Of a stretch of DNA of 64,000 bases, positions 24,980-33,522 are shown piece after piece. A program made the translations under genes and the position numbers. The DNA is taken from NCBI RefSeq assembly GCF_004000605.1, contig NZ_CP018911.1:2647001-2711000 (forward strand), given 5' to 3'. Source of the DNA: Glycocaulis alkaliphilus (lineage in GTDB: Bacteria > Pseudomonadota > Alphaproteobacteria > Caulobacterales > Maricaulaceae). How positions within the stretch are numbered: the stretch's first letter is position 1; each line of letters opens with the position of its first letter. The notes below the pieces were generated by a model that saw nothing but the letters and a program-made list of their open reading frames with translations, ran no database searches and was not told where the DNA came from.

Positions 24980-26323
24980 GGCCACGACCTCGTCTTTCAG
25001 CGTCCGCGCGGCGAGGAAGAAGGCGATGGAAGCAATGCCGCCCATGCCGCCAAACACCACCATCGACCAGCGAATGCCTTCAGCTGCACCCATGGTCTGG
25101 GCAAAGATGTCGCTGAACGTGCCGACCAGAAGCGGGCCCAGCCCCAGGCCAACCAGATTGATGATGAAGAGCAATACCGCCGCCGCCGTCGCCCGCGTCT
25201 GCGGATGGACAAGGCTCTGCGCGCTGGCAAAGATCGGCCCGTACCAGATCGCGCCGGCAAAGACCGGAATGGCAAGGAACAGGAAGGACAGCGCCACATT
25301 GTCCACCAGCATGGCCGCAATGAAGGGGATGACCGTGACGAGGCCCGCGATCGCCGGCACGGTCGCGTAGCCCGATACATTCTTGCGCGCCGCCCGGTCA
25401 GCCAGCACGCCGCCGAGGAAGGTGCCGGCCGCCCCGCATATCCCGATAATGAGGCCAAGCGCGGTGCCGACAAAGCCTATCGGGCCGAAGCTGACACCGA
25501 TCATTTCGTTCACGCTCGCGGCCATCGCAGTGAGGCCCTCGCCGTGATTGCGCAGATAGAAGGAGCCATAGAAAGCGATATGGCCGTAGCCGACCATGGC
25601 GCTCAACGCCGCGCCGATGGAAATCCACCAGAAGGATTTTTTGGATTTCAGCTCCCTGAGCGCATCGGCAAAGCTCGGCCCCTTGACCGGCACGACCTTC
25701 TTCTCAAGGCCCCGGCGCGGTTCCGGCAGGGTGAGGAAGGCCATGATGGACAGAATGATGCCCGGCGCACCGGCAACAAAAAAGGCGACCCGCCAGCCGA
25801 ACGCGTCAGCAATCAGCCCGCCGAGCGCCATGCCCGCCAGCGATCCCAGCGGGATGCCCATCGAATAGATGGCCAGCGCCGAGGCACGTTCTTCCTTGGG
25901 CGTATAGTCCGTGATGAGCGAGTGAGCGGGCGGCGAACACCCGGCCTCGCCCACGCCGACCCCGATACGCGCCAGCAATAGCTGGGTGAAATTGGCCGCC
26001 AGTCCGCAGGCAATGGTGAAGAGGCTCCACACCCCGACGGCTACCGAGATGATCTTCACCCGGTCAGCCTTCTCCGCGTAGCGCGCAATCGGAATGCCCA
26101 GCACGGTATAGAAAGCGGCGAAGGCAAGGCCGGTCAGCATGCCAAGCTGCCAGTCGGCCAACCCCAGCTCGATCTTGATCGGCTCAGCCAGGATGTTGAC
26201 GATCTGCCGGTCGAGGAAATTGAAAATGTAGATGACAAGCAGCATGCCGATGGCATAGCGGCGCGCGCTGGGCGCAAGCGGCTGGGTCACCGGGATACCC
26301 GGTGGCGGGCTGGCAGTGGCCAA
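24977..26323 (-). CDS. MFS transporter, spinster-like
   Basis: A 448-residue major facilitator with 12 membrane segments. The signature after segment 1 is FNFLDRQIVNILAEPIK, and loop 2-3 is ARYAEKADRVK, matching the spinster/lipid-linked subgroup common in alphaproteobacteria. GVGEAGCSPPAHSLI lies in segment 4-5. The start codon is TTG at 26323, supported by GGGAGG 8 bases upstream. The substrate is unknown; relatives are annotated as sphingolipid, sugar or drug transporters. It is the last gene of a minus-strand series following the paraoxonase-like gene, separated by 97 bases. Confidence 0.9.
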   Translation of the reverse strand: MATASPPPGIPVTQPLAPSARRYAIGMLLVIYIFNFLDRQIVNILAEPIKIELGLADWQLGMLTGLAFAAFYTVLGIPIARYAEKADRVKIISVAVGVWSLFTIACGLAANFTQLLLARIGVGVGEAGCSPPAHSLITDYTPKEERASALAIYSMGIPLGSLAGMALGGLIADAFGWRVAFFVAGAPGIILSIMAFLTLPEPRRGLEKKVVPVKGPSFADALRELKSKKSFWWISIGAALSAMVGYGHIAFYGSFYLRNHGEGLTAMAASVNEMIGVSFGPIGFVGTALGLIIGICGAAGTFLGGVLADRAARKNVSGYATVPAIAGLVTVIPFIAAMLVDNVALSFLFLAIPVFAGAIWYGPIFASAQSLVHPQTRATAAAVLLFIINLVGLGLGPLLVGTFSDIFAQTMGAAEGIRWSMVVFGGMGGIASIAFFLAARTLKDEVVA

Positions 26324-26399
26324 GGCAGTTCCTCCCCTGTGAAAACGCGGGCTTTGCCCGTCATGTGTCAGGAGAGGTTAAAGCGCGTTTCGCCGCTGT

Positions 26400-26415
26400 G
26401 AAGCGTTTTCGCTTC
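26400..26415. other. Perfect short hairpin downstream of paraoxonase-like gene
   Basis: GAAGCG-TTTT-CGCTTC forms a perfect 6-bp stem just beyond the stop of the paraoxonase-like gene. AAAAA follows on the plus strand. On the transcribed (minus) strand the T-run precedes rather than follows the stem, so it is not a canonical intrinsic terminator. It may be an mRNA 3' end stabiliser or a fragment of another dispersed palindrome. Confidence 0.4.
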
Positions 26416-26420
26416 AAAAA

Positions 26421-27464
26421 TCAGCCGCGCGGGCAGATCAGTACATTGGAATCAAACACCGCGCCCACCACGAACTGGTAGCCGAAGGGGGCCGCGACGC
26501 TGGATCCGCTCAATTCCTCGCCATGGGTGTAGAGCACGGTCGCCACCTGGCCGGTCTCCGGATCGACCCGGATCACGTGCGACGGGGCAAGCGCATTTTC
26601 GTCTTCGGCATGAGCCAGAAAATCGAACACGCGCGGATGCGCCCCGATCCAAAGATCTCCGCTTTCATCAATCTCGATATTGTCTGCCCCGGTGCGTACC
26701 GGAATGGACCGGCGGTGGGTCAGCGCGCCGGTTTCAGGATTGCGCTCGAACACATTTACCCGGCGGCCCAGAAACTCGGCTACATAAAGCGTCCTGCCAT
26801 CAGCTGATACATTGATGCCGTTGGCATAGATCATCCCGCCAGCGGCAGTGCGCCCGGTCTCCCCGTCATAATAGCTCACCCCGGCAAGCGGCAGGCCGAA
26901 ATAGGCTTCCAGCTGCTGCATGATGCCTGACTGGTAGCGGGAATCGTTGGTGGCGTAGAACTGGTTGGGGCCTACAGCGACCAGATCATTGGGCGATGAA
27001 AGCTCGGGATAGGCAATCGTCTCCGCGTGAAAGAGGCGCCAGTCCTGATCGACCTCGAACACTTCAACCGTGTGACCGCCCGCCAGCGGATGGTTGATGA
27101 CGAAGAGGCGCTGGCGTCCATCGTCCCCGATCCACAGGCTGATTCCGTGCGGCTGGAAATCGTCCGGCCCGTCGACACTCGCATAGCGCAGGGTCTGGAA
27201 GGGGTCCGCAATATCGAACGTCCAGATGCCGCCCGCGTCGGGATTTTCCGAGCGGCGGTCTGCCGCCGACACAAAGACGATGCCCGACCCAGGGTGGATG
27301 GTTACATCTTCGGTGCCGGGCGCAACCTCAAGGCTCTCACAGCGCTCGGCCAGCCGCGGCTCATGCGGAGTGAGCATGCCCGATGCCGGAACGATCATGT
27401 AGGCGATGCGCGCCAGCGCGATCAGAACCACAAGCCCAATGGCGATGAGAATAACGCGGATCAT
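26421..27464 (-). CDS. Paraoxonase/arylesterase-like lactonase (SMP-30-type propeller)
   Basis: A 347-residue beta-propeller hydrolase with one N-terminal membrane anchor (residues 4-27), so probably periplasmic. Paraoxonase-like blocks are present: CESLEVAPGTEDVTIHPGSG near the start, then HGISLWI, FVINHP, the calcium-site type SSPNDLVAVGPNQFYATND and FDFLAHAEDENAL. PON enzymes hydrolyse lactones and aryl esters, and several degrade N-acyl-homoserine lactones. It lies downstream of an acylase gene on the same strand, with a palindromic repeat in the 319-base gap. Both could inactivate acyl-homoserine-lactone signals. Specificity cannot be read from the sequence. Confidence 0.8.
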   Translation of the reverse strand: MIRVILIAIGLVVLIALARIAYMIVPASGMLTPHEPRLAERCESLEVAPGTEDVTIHPGSGIVFVSAADRRSENPDAGGIWTFDIADPFQTLRYASVDGPDDFQPHGISLWIGDDGRQRLFVINHPLAGGHTVEVFEVDQDWRLFHAETIAYPELSSPNDLVAVGPNQFYATNDSRYQSGIMQQLEAYFGLPLAGVSYYDGETGRTAAGGMIYANGINVSADGRTLYVAEFLGRRVNVFERNPETGALTHRRSIPVRTGADNIEIDESGDLWIGAHPRVFDFLAHAEDENALAPSHVIRVDPETGQVATVLYTHGEELSGSSVAAPFGYQFVVGAVFDSNVLICPRG

Positions 27465-27613
27465 GTGGAGCCCTCCCCGGTCGTGTAGACGGTAAAGTTA
27501 ACGCAAGGCAGGGGAGCTGTCTTGCGGGGAAATGGGGAACGCCCCCGTGCTTCGATCTCTCCAGTTGTCATCACCCGCTTTATGCGGGTGAACCAGGCCG
27601 GTCGAGCGTTTTC

Positions 27614-27734
27614 CTCCCCCGTTTACGGGGGGTAAGGCGCAGAGCGCCGAACGCCTGAAAGGCCGGAGGGGGGGAACTCTTTTCAGTATACCCCCCCTCG
27701 CCGCTTCGCGGCACTCCCCCCGTGAACGGGGGGA
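27614..27734. repeat. Long palindromic GC-rich repeat, copy 2
   Basis: About 121 bases inside the 319-base gap (27465-27783) between acylase and paraoxonase-like genes. The blocks are in the same order as at 16624-16769: CTCCCCCGTTTAC, then CGAACGCCTGAAAGGCCGG, GAGGGGGGGA, a short AT-rich loop, CCCCCCTC and finally GTGAACGGGGGGAG. It can fold end to end. The rest of the gap holds no reading frame that I can support. A promoter for the paraoxonase-like gene may lie at 27465-27600, where GTTAACG occurs. Confidence 0.7.
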
Positions 27735-27783
27735 GAAAGAGAGAACCGGGCCATGACAATGGAGGGGAAGGCGTGAGTAACTT

Positions 27784-29952
27784 CTACCCCCGCTCCCCCG
27801 GCCGATAAGCCTCCACCGCGCTGTCGCGCACCTCGTCCACCGTCATCGGCACGCGGCGCATCACCTCGTCGGCAAAGTCCTGCATCTGGCTGGTATAGTG
27901 GGGGTCACCCGGCCGGTTGGACGAGCCGAAATGGTGAACCGCCCACAGAGAAAACTCCCCCTCCGAATCCCATTCGGCGAGCATGACGAGGCCGTCGCCC
28001 GCCACCATGGAGAGCGTGCCATCGCCATTGCGCTGGCCATAGACTGCGCGCAGCGTGTCCGGCCCGCCCTGCAGCGGTACCGCCACATCACCGCGCCGGA
28101 TGAAGTTGACCTCGCGCCATGGCGGATCGAGCCGCCCATGATGCTCGGCCAGATACACCACCGCGTCGCGGAACGCCTCGTCCAGCGGTGGGCCTGCCCG
28201 TCCGGCTGCGCGGGCGGTGCCCACCGGCTGATAGGTCAGCAACGAGAGAGCCGCGTGGGGATTGTCGAAATTGGCCAGCCCGTCCCATGCCTCGATAATG
28301 GCCAGCGCATCGGCCATTAGCGGCTCTTCCGACCAGTCCATCGCCAGAAGCTCGGCACGCAATTGCATGGCCTGGCTGTCCGGGTGGAAGGAATGGTCCC
28401 ACTTGATCGCCAGAAGCTCGTCCCGGCTGATCGTTTCCAGCGCGGCCAGCGCCGTGGTGGCGACGAGGCCGCGATTGGTCATGTGCGTCTCGATGCCGAA
28501 AGTGCGCGGGAAGTCTCCCTCCTGCGGGTCTTCATCGCCAAGCGTCACGCGGAAGGGCGTGTGGTTGGCGTCCACCACATAGCCCGCCGCCGGATCAACC
28601 ATGTGCGGCAGGGCGGAGAAGGACGCGAACTCGCTCCAGACCAGATCGGAGCGGTCACCGGGGAGAATGCCGCGCCAGTCCAGCCCCGGCTCGTCGAGCC
28701 GCAGCGGCATGCGAGCATTGTAATAGCGGGCAATGCGCCCGGCGGAATCGCCCACCACCCGGTTGGTATTGCCCATGGCGAGCATCTCCATGGCGGTTTC
28801 ATATTCGCCAAGAGTACGGGCATGCATCAGGCGGTAGGTTTGCTCCACGCCGCGCAGATCGCCTTGTGTGGCGTGACGGATGGCAAACACGCCGCGCTCG
28901 GTACGCAGCACCGTGCCGTGAACAGAGCGCTCAATGGGGCGCGTCACCTGAAAGGCAAACGGCCCCCAGAGATGGACCAGCATGCGCGCGGTAGAGCGTT
29001 CAAACGGTACATATTCACCGTCGAGCAGATAGGAGCGGTCATCCAGCCCGACGGTCAGCGCATAGACGTCGATCAGGTCCGGCCGGTTGATGGTCGCGGC
29101 ATGGGCCATGCCCGGATTGGCACCCAGATGCAGCACGGGTACGCCCGGAAACGTGCCGCCGGCAAAGTTCAGCCCCTCGCCCGACATCATGTGGGTTTCA
29201 TACCAGGCAACGGGGCCTTCCACCGGCTGGTGGGAGTTGATGACCACGCGCGTTGCGCCATCGTCCGAGCGAGACGGCGCAACCGCAATCGCATTGGAGC
29301 CGAGCTCGTATTGCTCGCCCGGCGCGATGAAATGGACCTGAAGCTCCTGCCCGCGCGCGCCGTCGCGCTCCACATCGGGGGCAAAGAGATCGGTGAGCAC
29401 ATCGCTCATCCCGTAGAAGAGCGGGAAGTAGAAGGCCGCGAGCGCCGCCACATCGCGCCCCGTGACCGGGAAGAGATCACGTACGCGCTCATCCGGGTGA
29501 AGGGCGGCATAATAGTTCAGCCCCGCCGCATAGCCGCTGAGCAGAGCGCGCGTGTCGAGTGTGAGCTGCGTCTCGTACTCGGCTGCCACCAGCGCGGTGA
29601 CGCCCAGCGCCTGCACCAGATAGGCGCCTCTGGCCTCGCTCTCGTCGGCGGCCAGCATTTCCGGGCCCAGCGCGGCGCGCAGGGCGTACTGGATGGTGGG
29701 AAAATCATCTTCCGCATGGGCGAAAGCCAGCGCGAAGGCCGCGTCGGGGTCGGTGGTGCCCAGTACACGCGGCACACCCCATTCATCGCGGAAAATCTCC
29801 GCATCATAGGCCCGCGCTTCGGCCAGCGCAGCATCCGCGTCAAAACTGCGCATTTCCACCGGTACAAGGCGCAAGCCAGCAGCAAACGCGCCCGCGACCG
29901 CCAGCGCCAGAACCACCGGCACCGCGATGAGAATGATCCGTCCGACGCGCAT
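27784..29952 (-). CDS. Penicillin-acylase-family N-terminal nucleophile hydrolase
   Basis: A 722-residue Ntn hydrolase. It has an N-terminal signal peptide or anchor (5-27), an alpha region (about 45-200) with RDEWGVPRVLG and FAHAEDDFPTIQYALRA, and a linker removed on self-processing. The beta chain should start at Ser219 (GSNAIAV). Further family blocks are GPVAWYETHM and LHLGANPGMAHAATINRPD. Mature enzymes are periplasmic heterodimers that cleave amide bonds, including penicillins, aculeacins or acyl-homoserine lactones. A strong GGGGAGGGG site precedes the ATG. It is followed by the PON-like gene. A natural role in degrading acylated signals is plausible but not shown. Confidence 0.9.
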   Translation of the reverse strand: MRVGRIILIAVPVVLALAVAGAFAAGLRLVPVEMRSFDADAALAEARAYDAEIFRDEWGVPRVLGTTDPDAAFALAFAHAEDDFPTIQYALRAALGPEMLAADESEARGAYLVQALGVTALVAAEYETQLTLDTRALLSGYAAGLNYYAALHPDERVRDLFPVTGRDVAALAAFYFPLFYGMSDVLTDLFAPDVERDGARGQELQVHFIAPGEQYELGSNAIAVAPSRSDDGATRVVINSHQPVEGPVAWYETHMMSGEGLNFAGGTFPGVPVLHLGANPGMAHAATINRPDLIDVYALTVGLDDRSYLLDGEYVPFERSTARMLVHLWGPFAFQVTRPIERSVHGTVLRTERGVFAIRHATQGDLRGVEQTYRLMHARTLGEYETAMEMLAMGNTNRVVGDSAGRIARYYNARMPLRLDEPGLDWRGILPGDRSDLVWSEFASFSALPHMVDPAAGYVVDANHTPFRVTLGDEDPQEGDFPRTFGIETHMTNRGLVATTALAALETISRDELLAIKWDHSFHPDSQAMQLRAELLAMDWSEEPLMADALAIIEAWDGLANFDNPHAALSLLTYQPVGTARAAGRAGPPLDEAFRDAVVYLAEHHGRLDPPWREVNFIRRGDVAVPLQGGPDTLRAVYGQRNGDGTLSMVAGDGLVMLAEWDSEGEFSLWAVHHFGSSNRPGDPHYTSQMQDFADEVMRRVPMTVDEVRDSAVEAYRPGERG

Positions 29953-30057
29953 GAACGCCCCTCCCCGTTTCGTTTATTGGTGTGTCAGTGTGCACGCCCG
30001 CGCGGCGGGCGCAATCGCCCGCTTGCGCCGCCCCTCGCGCCGTCGCACCATCGCGCC

Positions 30058-30474
30058 ATGAGCCATATTGACCCTACCCGCGACGCCTTCACCCTGTTCA
30101 AGGGCCTCGACCGGACCCAGCCGGTGGAGATGCTGAACCTTTTGCGCTTCCGCGAGATCGCCGCCTATCCTGATGACCGCAAGATCAGCGGAGAGGACGC
30201 CTACAAGGCTTATGGCCGCGAAAGCGCACCTGTCTTCCAGCGCGTCGGCGGCAAAATCATCTGGCGCGGTGAGCCGCAACTGACCCTGATCGGTCCGTTG
30301 GAGGAGCGCTGGGACATGGCCTTCATCGCGGCCTATCCCAGCGCGAATGCGTTTCTGGAGATGGTCACAGACCCGCACTACCAGACACATGCCGTGCCGC
30401 ACCGTCAGGCGGCGGTGGCCGACAGCCGGCTTGTGCGCCATGCTGCCCTGCCGGTTGGGGATATGTTCGGTTAG
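30058..30474 (+). CDS. DUF1330-like small protein
   Basis: A 138-residue cytoplasmic protein starting MSHIDPTRDAFTLFKGLDR, with VEMLNLLRFREIAAYP early and AAYPSANAFLEMVTDPHYQ in the C-terminal half. This is the layout of DUF1330, a ferredoxin-like dimeric alpha/beta barrel fold. The start at 30058 gives the natural length. The frame remains open far upstream only because it runs antisense to the acylase gene. It is divergent from the acylase and convergent with the phosphatase gene (10-base gap). The reaction is unknown. Confidence 0.75.
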   Translation: MSHIDPTRDAFTLFKGLDRTQPVEMLNLLRFREIAAYPDDRKISGEDAYKAYGRESAPVFQRVGGKIIWRGEPQLTLIGPLEERWDMAFIAAYPSANAFLEMVTDPHYQTHAVPHRQAAVADSRLVRHAALPVGDMFG

Positions 30475-30484
30475 GGCGGGCGAA

Positions 30485-31156
30485 CTAGACCCCCAACAGC
30501 CCCGCAAGCTCGTCCACGCTATTGGCAAAGGCCGGGGCCCTGGCGGCAACCGGCTCACGCCGCACCACGCCGCCAAAGCCGATAAAGGCATCGGCTGCGC
30601 CCTCGGCGAAGGCCTCGTAATCGGTCATGCCATCGCCCACCATGACGGCGGTGGAGGCATTGGCGAGGGTTTTCAACGCCCTGACGGCCACCGCCTTGCC
30701 GCCCGAGCGCGAGAGCGGGTTTTCCCGGTCAAAGCCGCTGACCAGCCCCGCCTCATCGTATTCAAAGCGGTTGCAGCGCACATCGCCCGGCATGAAGCCG
30801 AGCGTGGAGAGCGCCGGGCCCAGCAACTCGATAAATCCGCCAGACACCGCAAACACGCCATGCCCCTTGTCGCGCAAAGCGCGGCTCAGCTCGAACATGC
30901 CCGGGGTCAGCATCTCGGCCAGCTGGACCGAGATCATCATGATTTCTTGCTGGCTCAGCGGCGCCATCGCGATGCGCTGTTCCAGCGACTGGCGGAAATC
31001 CAGCGCGCCGGCCATCCCGCGGCTGGTAATCTCGGCCAGCTCCGCCGCTTGCGCCTTGCCGCCCGGCTTGCGGCTCAGGGATTGCTCGACCGCGAAATCA
31101 AGGCTTTCCACGGCCAGCAGGGTGGAATCCACGTCAAAGATGATGATGCGTGTCAT
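30485..31156 (-). CDS. serB: HAD phosphatase, phosphoserine-phosphatase-like
   Basis: A 223-residue cytoplasmic HAD-superfamily enzyme. Motif I is FDVDST with nucleophile Asp8 and acid Asp10, motif II is FAVSGGF and motif III is MVGDGMTDYEA. The cap helices include GALDFRQSLEQR, matching SerB. The expected reaction is L-phosphoserine to serine, the last step of serine synthesis. The family also includes other small phosphomonoesterases, so the symbol is tentative. It follows msrA by 23 bases on the same strand and is likely co-transcribed. Confidence 0.82.
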   Translation of the reverse strand: MTRIIIFDVDSTLLAVESLDFAVEQSLSRKPGGKAQAAELAEITSRGMAGALDFRQSLEQRIAMAPLSQQEIMMISVQLAEMLTPGMFELSRALRDKGHGVFAVSGGFIELLGPALSTLGFMPGDVRCNRFEYDEAGLVSGFDRENPLSRSGGKAVAVRALKTLANASTAVMVGDGMTDYEAFAEGAADAFIGFGGVVRREPVAARAPAFANSVDELAGLLGV

Positions 31157-31179
31157 GCGTCCCCGCCCCGTTCAAACAC

Positions 31180-31854
31180 TCAGGCCTGACCCGGCGCGCT
31201 GATGCCGATACCGATGGGGCAGGTCACGCCAGTCCCGCCAATCCCGCAATAGCCTTGCGGATTCTTGGCGAGATATTGCTGGTGATAATCCTCGGCATAG
31301 TAGAACGGCCCGGCCTCGCGGATCTCGGTCGTGACCGCGCCCTTGCCCGCCTCTTTCAGTGCCGCCTCATAGGCTTTCGCTGATGCCTCGGCAGCCTTCT
31401 TCTGGTCCTTGCTGGTCCAGTAGATGGCCGAGCGGTACTGCGTGCCGACATCATTACCCTGACGCATGCCTTGCGTCGGATCGTGGTTCTCCCAGAACAC
31501 TTTCAGGAGCGTCTCGAAACTGATGCGTTTTGGATCGAAGACCACACGCACCACTTCGGTATGGCCCGTGCGGCCAGAGCACACTTCCTCATAGGTGGGG
31601 TTGGGCGTGATCCCGCCCGCATAGCCCGCAGCCGTGTTTACCACGCCCGGCAGCTGCCAGAACACCCGCTCCACGCCCCAGAAACAGCCCATGGCGAAAA
31701 TCGCCTCTTCATGACCCTCCGGCACGGCAGCCTTCAAGGTCCCGCCCTTGACGAAATGGGTGGCCGCCGTCGGCACGGACTGGATACGGCCCGGCAGGGC
31801 TTCACCCGCCGGTACCAGCTCGGTTTTCCAGCGCGCATTTGTATTGAGCACCAT
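31180..31854 (-). CDS. msrA: Peptide methionine-S-sulfoxide reductase MsrA
   Basis: A 224-residue enzyme that reduces methionine-S-sulfoxide in proteins using thioredoxin. The catalytic motif is AMGCFWG with Cys57. Further family blocks are [45 protein letters not shown] and [10 protein letters not shown]. The C-terminus has [13 protein letters not shown], with Cys in the position of the resolving residues. The ATG at 31854 follows a GGAG about 10 bases upstream. The longer frame from 31875 lacks support. There is no signal peptide. It is probably an operon with the SerB-like phosphatase. Confidence 0.95.
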   Translation of the reverse strand: MVLNTNARWKTELVPAGEALPGRIQSVPTAATHFVKGGTLKAAVPEGHEEAIFAMGCFWGVERVFWQLPGVVNTAAGYAGGITPNPTYEEVCSGRTGHTEVVRVVFDPKRISFETLLKVFWENHDPTQGMRQGNDVGTQYRSAIYWTSKDQKKAAEASAKAYEAALKEAGKGAVTTEIREAGPFYYAEDYHQQYLAKNPQGYCGIGGTGVTCPIGIGISAPGQA

Positions 31855-31960
31855 GGTCAGCCATCTCCGGATCATTACCTGTCAGCATATAGGCACTCAC
31901 CGGCACAATGCCATCGCGCATGCGCTCGCCTACGCGCCAGATTGCAGACGCTTATCGCGC

Positions 31961-31988
31961 TTGACTGGCAGGCGTTCTCAGATAGTTT
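31961..31988 (+). promoter_or_regulatory. Putative promoter of tRNA-Ser
   Basis: TTGACT (31961-31966) and TAGTTT (31983-31988) are 16 bases apart and lie 13 bases before the first base of the tRNA, as expected for a housekeeping sigma-70 promoter of a stable RNA. The -35 match is good and the -10 match is weak. Confidence 0.55.
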
Positions 31989-32000
31989 GCGCCGCCTCGC

Positions 32001-32090
32001 GGTGAGGTGGCCGAGTGGTCGAAGGCGCACGCCTGGAACGCGTGTAGGCGGGAAACCGTCTCGTGGGTTCGAATCCCACCCTCACCGCCA
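32001..32090 (+). tRNA. tRNA-Ser (anticodon GGA)
   Basis: A 90-base class II tRNA with encoded CCA. The acceptor stem GGTGAGG (32001-32007) pairs with CCTCACC, followed by discriminator G and CCA. The D-arm starts GGCCGAGTGG. The anticodon stem ACGC/GCGT has loop CTGGAAC (anticodon GGA at 32035-32037, reading UCC/UCU). A long variable arm follows, then the T-arm GTGGG-TTCGAAT-CCCAC. Confidence 0.97.
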
Positions 32091-32097
32091 CTGATCA

Positions 32098-32123
32098 GCC
32101 ATGCCGCCCTCGCGCAGCATGGC
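32098..32123 (+). terminator. Hairpin after tRNA-Ser
   Basis: GCCATGC (32098-32104) pairs with GCATGGC (32117-32123), starting 8 bases after the CCA end. It is followed by CTTGGTCT without a real T-run. It may be a 3' end or processing signal for the tRNA precursor. Confidence 0.4.
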
Positions 32124-32313
32124 CTTGGTCTCCCAGTATATTGTCCTCAACATTTGTGTAGGTCAGCAGCGCCATTGAGCGCACGGCGCTGCTTATGCTC
32201 GCGCGCTTACATTGCATCCTGTTTAGGATTAAGTTTTCTGATCAGGATTGCTTTTTCTGTTTTGGGGTGGTTCCTTTATCGCCATGTCCGGGATTTGCTG
32301 GCGGGAGCCCCCC

Positions 32314-33492
32314 ATGAACCGACTGTTTCTGATTGCCGTTTCGGCACTTGCGTTGTGGGTATACACACCTGCCAGCGTTATCGCGCAGGCCGAAGCCCGG
32401 CAGACCGCCAGTTCCACCGCTATCAGCGAGCTGGAGACGGCCGTCGACGCCTTTGCCCGCAATGTGCTGGACGAAGCTCAGGCGCCCGGCCTTTCGATCG
32501 GCATTGCCCGTGGCGGCGAGACGCTTCTGGTGCGCGGCTATGGCCTTGCCAATCTGGAGCATCAGGTGGAGGTGACCGGCGACACCGTGTTCCGCATCGG
32601 CTCTGTCACCAAGCAGTTCACGGCGGCCGCCATTCTTCTGCTGGCAGAAGACGGCCGGCTGAGCCTTGATGATACGCTGGACCAGTATTTCCCCGATTTT
32701 CCGCGCAGCGATGAAGTGACGGTGCGCCAGCTTCTCCAGCACACATCCGGCATCCGCAATTACACATCGCTTGATGGCTTCATGGACACCACCGCGCCGC
32801 TGGACCATGACGAGGCGCGCATGGTCGCCTATATCGCAAGCGCTGATCCGCTCTACGATTTCGAGCCCGGCACGGGCTGGAGCTACTCCAATTCGGGCTA
32901 CATGCTGCTGGACTATATCGCCGAACAGGCAGCAGGAGAGCCGCTGGCCGATTTCCTCAAAACGCGCATCTTTGATCCGCTGGGCATGGACAATACCCGC
33001 ATGGACGATGCAGCAGAGATCGTGCCCCACCGCGCGCAGGGCTATGACGCCGCGCCGGATACGGAAGCCGGTTTTACCAACGCCCCGCACCTCTCCCTTT
33101 CGGTCGCAGCCGGTGCCGGTGCCATCCGCTCCACGCCGCATGACATGATCGTGTGGATGCAAGCCCTGCTGAACCGCCAGGTGGTGTCGTCGGATAGCCT
33201 TGCCCTGATGCTGGAACCGGCGCGCCTGAATGATGGCAGCCTTGCCAGCGCCTCCCTGTCCTCACCGCCTGCCGCGCTGGCCAACATGGACTACGGTTTT
33301 GGCATCATGACCGGCGAGCGCCACGGGCACCGCTTTATCGGCCATGGCGGCTCCATTCCCGGCTTCAATGCATCCCTGATCCATTATCCCGATCAGGACA
33401 TCACCATCGTACTGCTGGTCAACACGATCGGCCCGGCGGCGCGCGGCGCGCCGGTTCTGGCTGAAGCCGTGTTCGAGGCGCTGGCAGACTGA
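32314..33492 (+). CDS. Exported serine hydrolase, beta-lactamase/class C family (1)
   Basis: A 392-residue protein with signal peptide MNRLFLIAVSALALW, cut near IAQA. It has the serine beta-lactamase/D-alanyl-peptidase fold: SxxK nucleophile motif SVTK (Ser97, Lys100), Tyr motif YSNSGY, and the third motif as GHGG (HxG variant) near the C-terminus. LLQHTSGIRNY and FKTRIFDPLGM-type blocks are typical of the Pfam Beta-lactamase family (esterases, D-aminopeptidases and EstB-like). GGGAG precedes the ATG at 32314; the frame upstream is not supported. It is followed by a second, related hydrolase after 30 bases. The substrate is unknown; cell-wall peptides or small esters are likely. Confidence 0.9.
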   Translation: MNRLFLIAVSALALWVYTPASVIAQAEARQTASSTAISELETAVDAFARNVLDEAQAPGLSIGIARGGETLLVRGYGLANLEHQVEVTGDTVFRIGSVTKQFTAAAILLLAEDGRLSLDDTLDQYFPDFPRSDEVTVRQLLQHTSGIRNYTSLDGFMDTTAPLDHDEARMVAYIASADPLYDFEPGTGWSYSNSGYMLLDYIAEQAAGEPLADFLKTRIFDPLGMDNTRMDDAAEIVPHRAQGYDAAPDTEAGFTNAPHLSLSVAAGAGAIRSTPHDMIVWMQALLNRQVVSSDSLALMLEPARLNDGSLASASLSSPPAALANMDYGFGIMTGERHGHRFIGHGGSIPGFNASLIHYPDQDITIVLLVNTIGPAARGAPVLAEAVFEALAD

Positions 33493-33522
33493 TCACATCA
33501 AAAACTACAAGGGGAGATATTC

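Noticed and set aside
26376-26415. Hairpin and AAGCGCGTTTCG near the MFS/PON junction as a third copy of the palindrome at 820
   Set aside because: It resembles another alphaproteobacterial palindrome type but shares no extended identity with the two confirmed copies, and the T-run is on the wrong side for a terminator.
28363-30057. Upstream extension of the DUF1330-like frame
   Set aside because: It is antisense to the acylase gene. The natural start is the ATG at 30058, which gives the family length.
32007-32669. Open frame starting MAEWSKAHAWN... on the plus strand
   Set aside because: Its first about 28 codons are a translation of tRNA-Ser, a well-known artefact, and the rest is out of frame within the serine hydrolase gene.
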